Shown here: positions 63,934 through 64,000 of the stretch, in pieces
Layout of the letters: every line of letters starts with the position of its first letter
Position numbering within the stretch: the stretch's first letter is position 1
Assembly: GCF_030246885.1 (NCBI RefSeq)
Contig: NZ_CP126739.1
Location: 372,001-436,000 of the forward strand
Direction of reading: 5' to 3'
DNA from: Microbacterium sp. zg-B185
Lineage (GTDB): Bacteria > Actinomycetota > Actinomycetes > Actinomycetales > Microbacteriaceae
Length of the DNA: 64,000 nucleotides
Translations under genes and position numbers: made by a program
The notes under the pieces: model-generated
What the model was told of the DNA's origin: nothing
The model's database searches: none
Seen by the model: the letters and a program-made list of their open reading frames with translations, nothing else

Positions 63934-64000
63934 ATGGCAGTGACTGAACTGTGGTTGGTGCGGCACGGTGAGAGCATCGCGAACGCCGCCGCGTCCCGAG
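63934..64000 (+). CDS. Histidine phosphatase (phosphoglycerate mutase-like), 5-prime part
   Basis: Only 22 codons are inside the window. They read AVTELWLVRHGESIANAAAS, with LVRHGES being the RHG phosphohistidine motif of the branch-1 histidine phosphatases. The gene runs off the right edge, so length and subfamily cannot be judged. Confidence 0.8.
   Translation, partial: MAVTELWLVRHGESIANAAASR

Noticed and set aside
62303..63943. 546-codon plus-strand frame
   Set aside because: It runs antisense across DUF72, GNAT and the small acidic gene, all of which have recognisable motifs on the minus strand.

Overview
This is a high-GC actinobacterial window, most probably from the Microbacteriaceae. 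That placement is an inference from GC-rich codon use, GTG starts and the gene repertoire on the right. It falls into three blocks. Positions 1 to about 38,240 are an insertion-sequence-rich catabolic island. About 38,240 to 46,503 is a small integrated element with its own integrase remnant. About 46,600 to 64,000 looks like ordinary chromosome with an arsenic-resistance cluster.

The catabolic island holds two transporters: an ABC system with a fused double permease (6258-10889) and a TRAP system (33214-36334). Its core is an eight-gene co-directional run at 14582-25224: MmgE/PrpD protein, ThDP enzyme, aldehyde dehydrogenase, thiolase, HSD10-like SDR, EthD-like protein, acyl-CoA dehydrogenase and NDP-forming acyl-CoA synthetase. 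The run ends at a perfect 21-bp hairpin facing a convergent pair, enoyl-CoA hydratase and GMC oxidoreductase. Together these give a full beta-oxidation set fed by a C-C cleaving ThDP enzyme and an aldehyde dehydrogenase. This would suit hydrolytic opening of a cyclic 1,2-diketone to an oxo-acid that is then oxidised, CoA-activated and degraded; the substrate is inferred, not shown. A second PrpD paralogue, two carboxymuconolactone-decarboxylase-like proteins, a TIM-barrel isomerase, an epimerase and a lactonase-like MBL hydrolase surround it. I see no transcription factor in the first 45 kb, although palindromes with GTTC/GAAC arms recur in the intergenic regions.

The island is decaying and rearranged. 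One IS3-family element (2958-4265) splits an SDR gene, a second (12226-13477) splits a terminator hairpin, and three IS481-like copies are present (30650-31910 decayed, 36705-38063 and 38381-39799 intact). Exact ends and target duplications can be read for the two IS3 elements and the two intact IS481-like copies; the decayed copy has a diverged 15-bp duplication. A decayed tandem copy of the epimerase is interrupted by the decayed IS481-like copy.

At 38240 the 3-prime end of a serine-type tRNA appears without a tRNA body, and a 17-bp part of it recurs at 46487. Between them lie an N-terminally truncated tyrosine integrase, a WxL-like/DUF916-like surface protein pair, and a TetR-controlled MFS exporter. 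I read this as two elements stacked in tandem at a tRNA-Ser attachment site.

The right block has arsC, a small unknown protein, an ArsN-like acetyltransferase and an ArsO-like flavoprotein diverging from arsR and acr3. It continues with a lumazine synthase, an alcohol dehydrogenase, a broken MBL gene, an ACMSD-like amidohydrolase, an aldehyde dehydrogenase, a DksA/TraR zinc-finger protein, a three-gene lipid-kinase/desaturase-like/SRPBCC operon, an SQR-like flavoprotein, a DUF72 protein, a GNAT and the start of a histidine phosphatase cut by the window edge.
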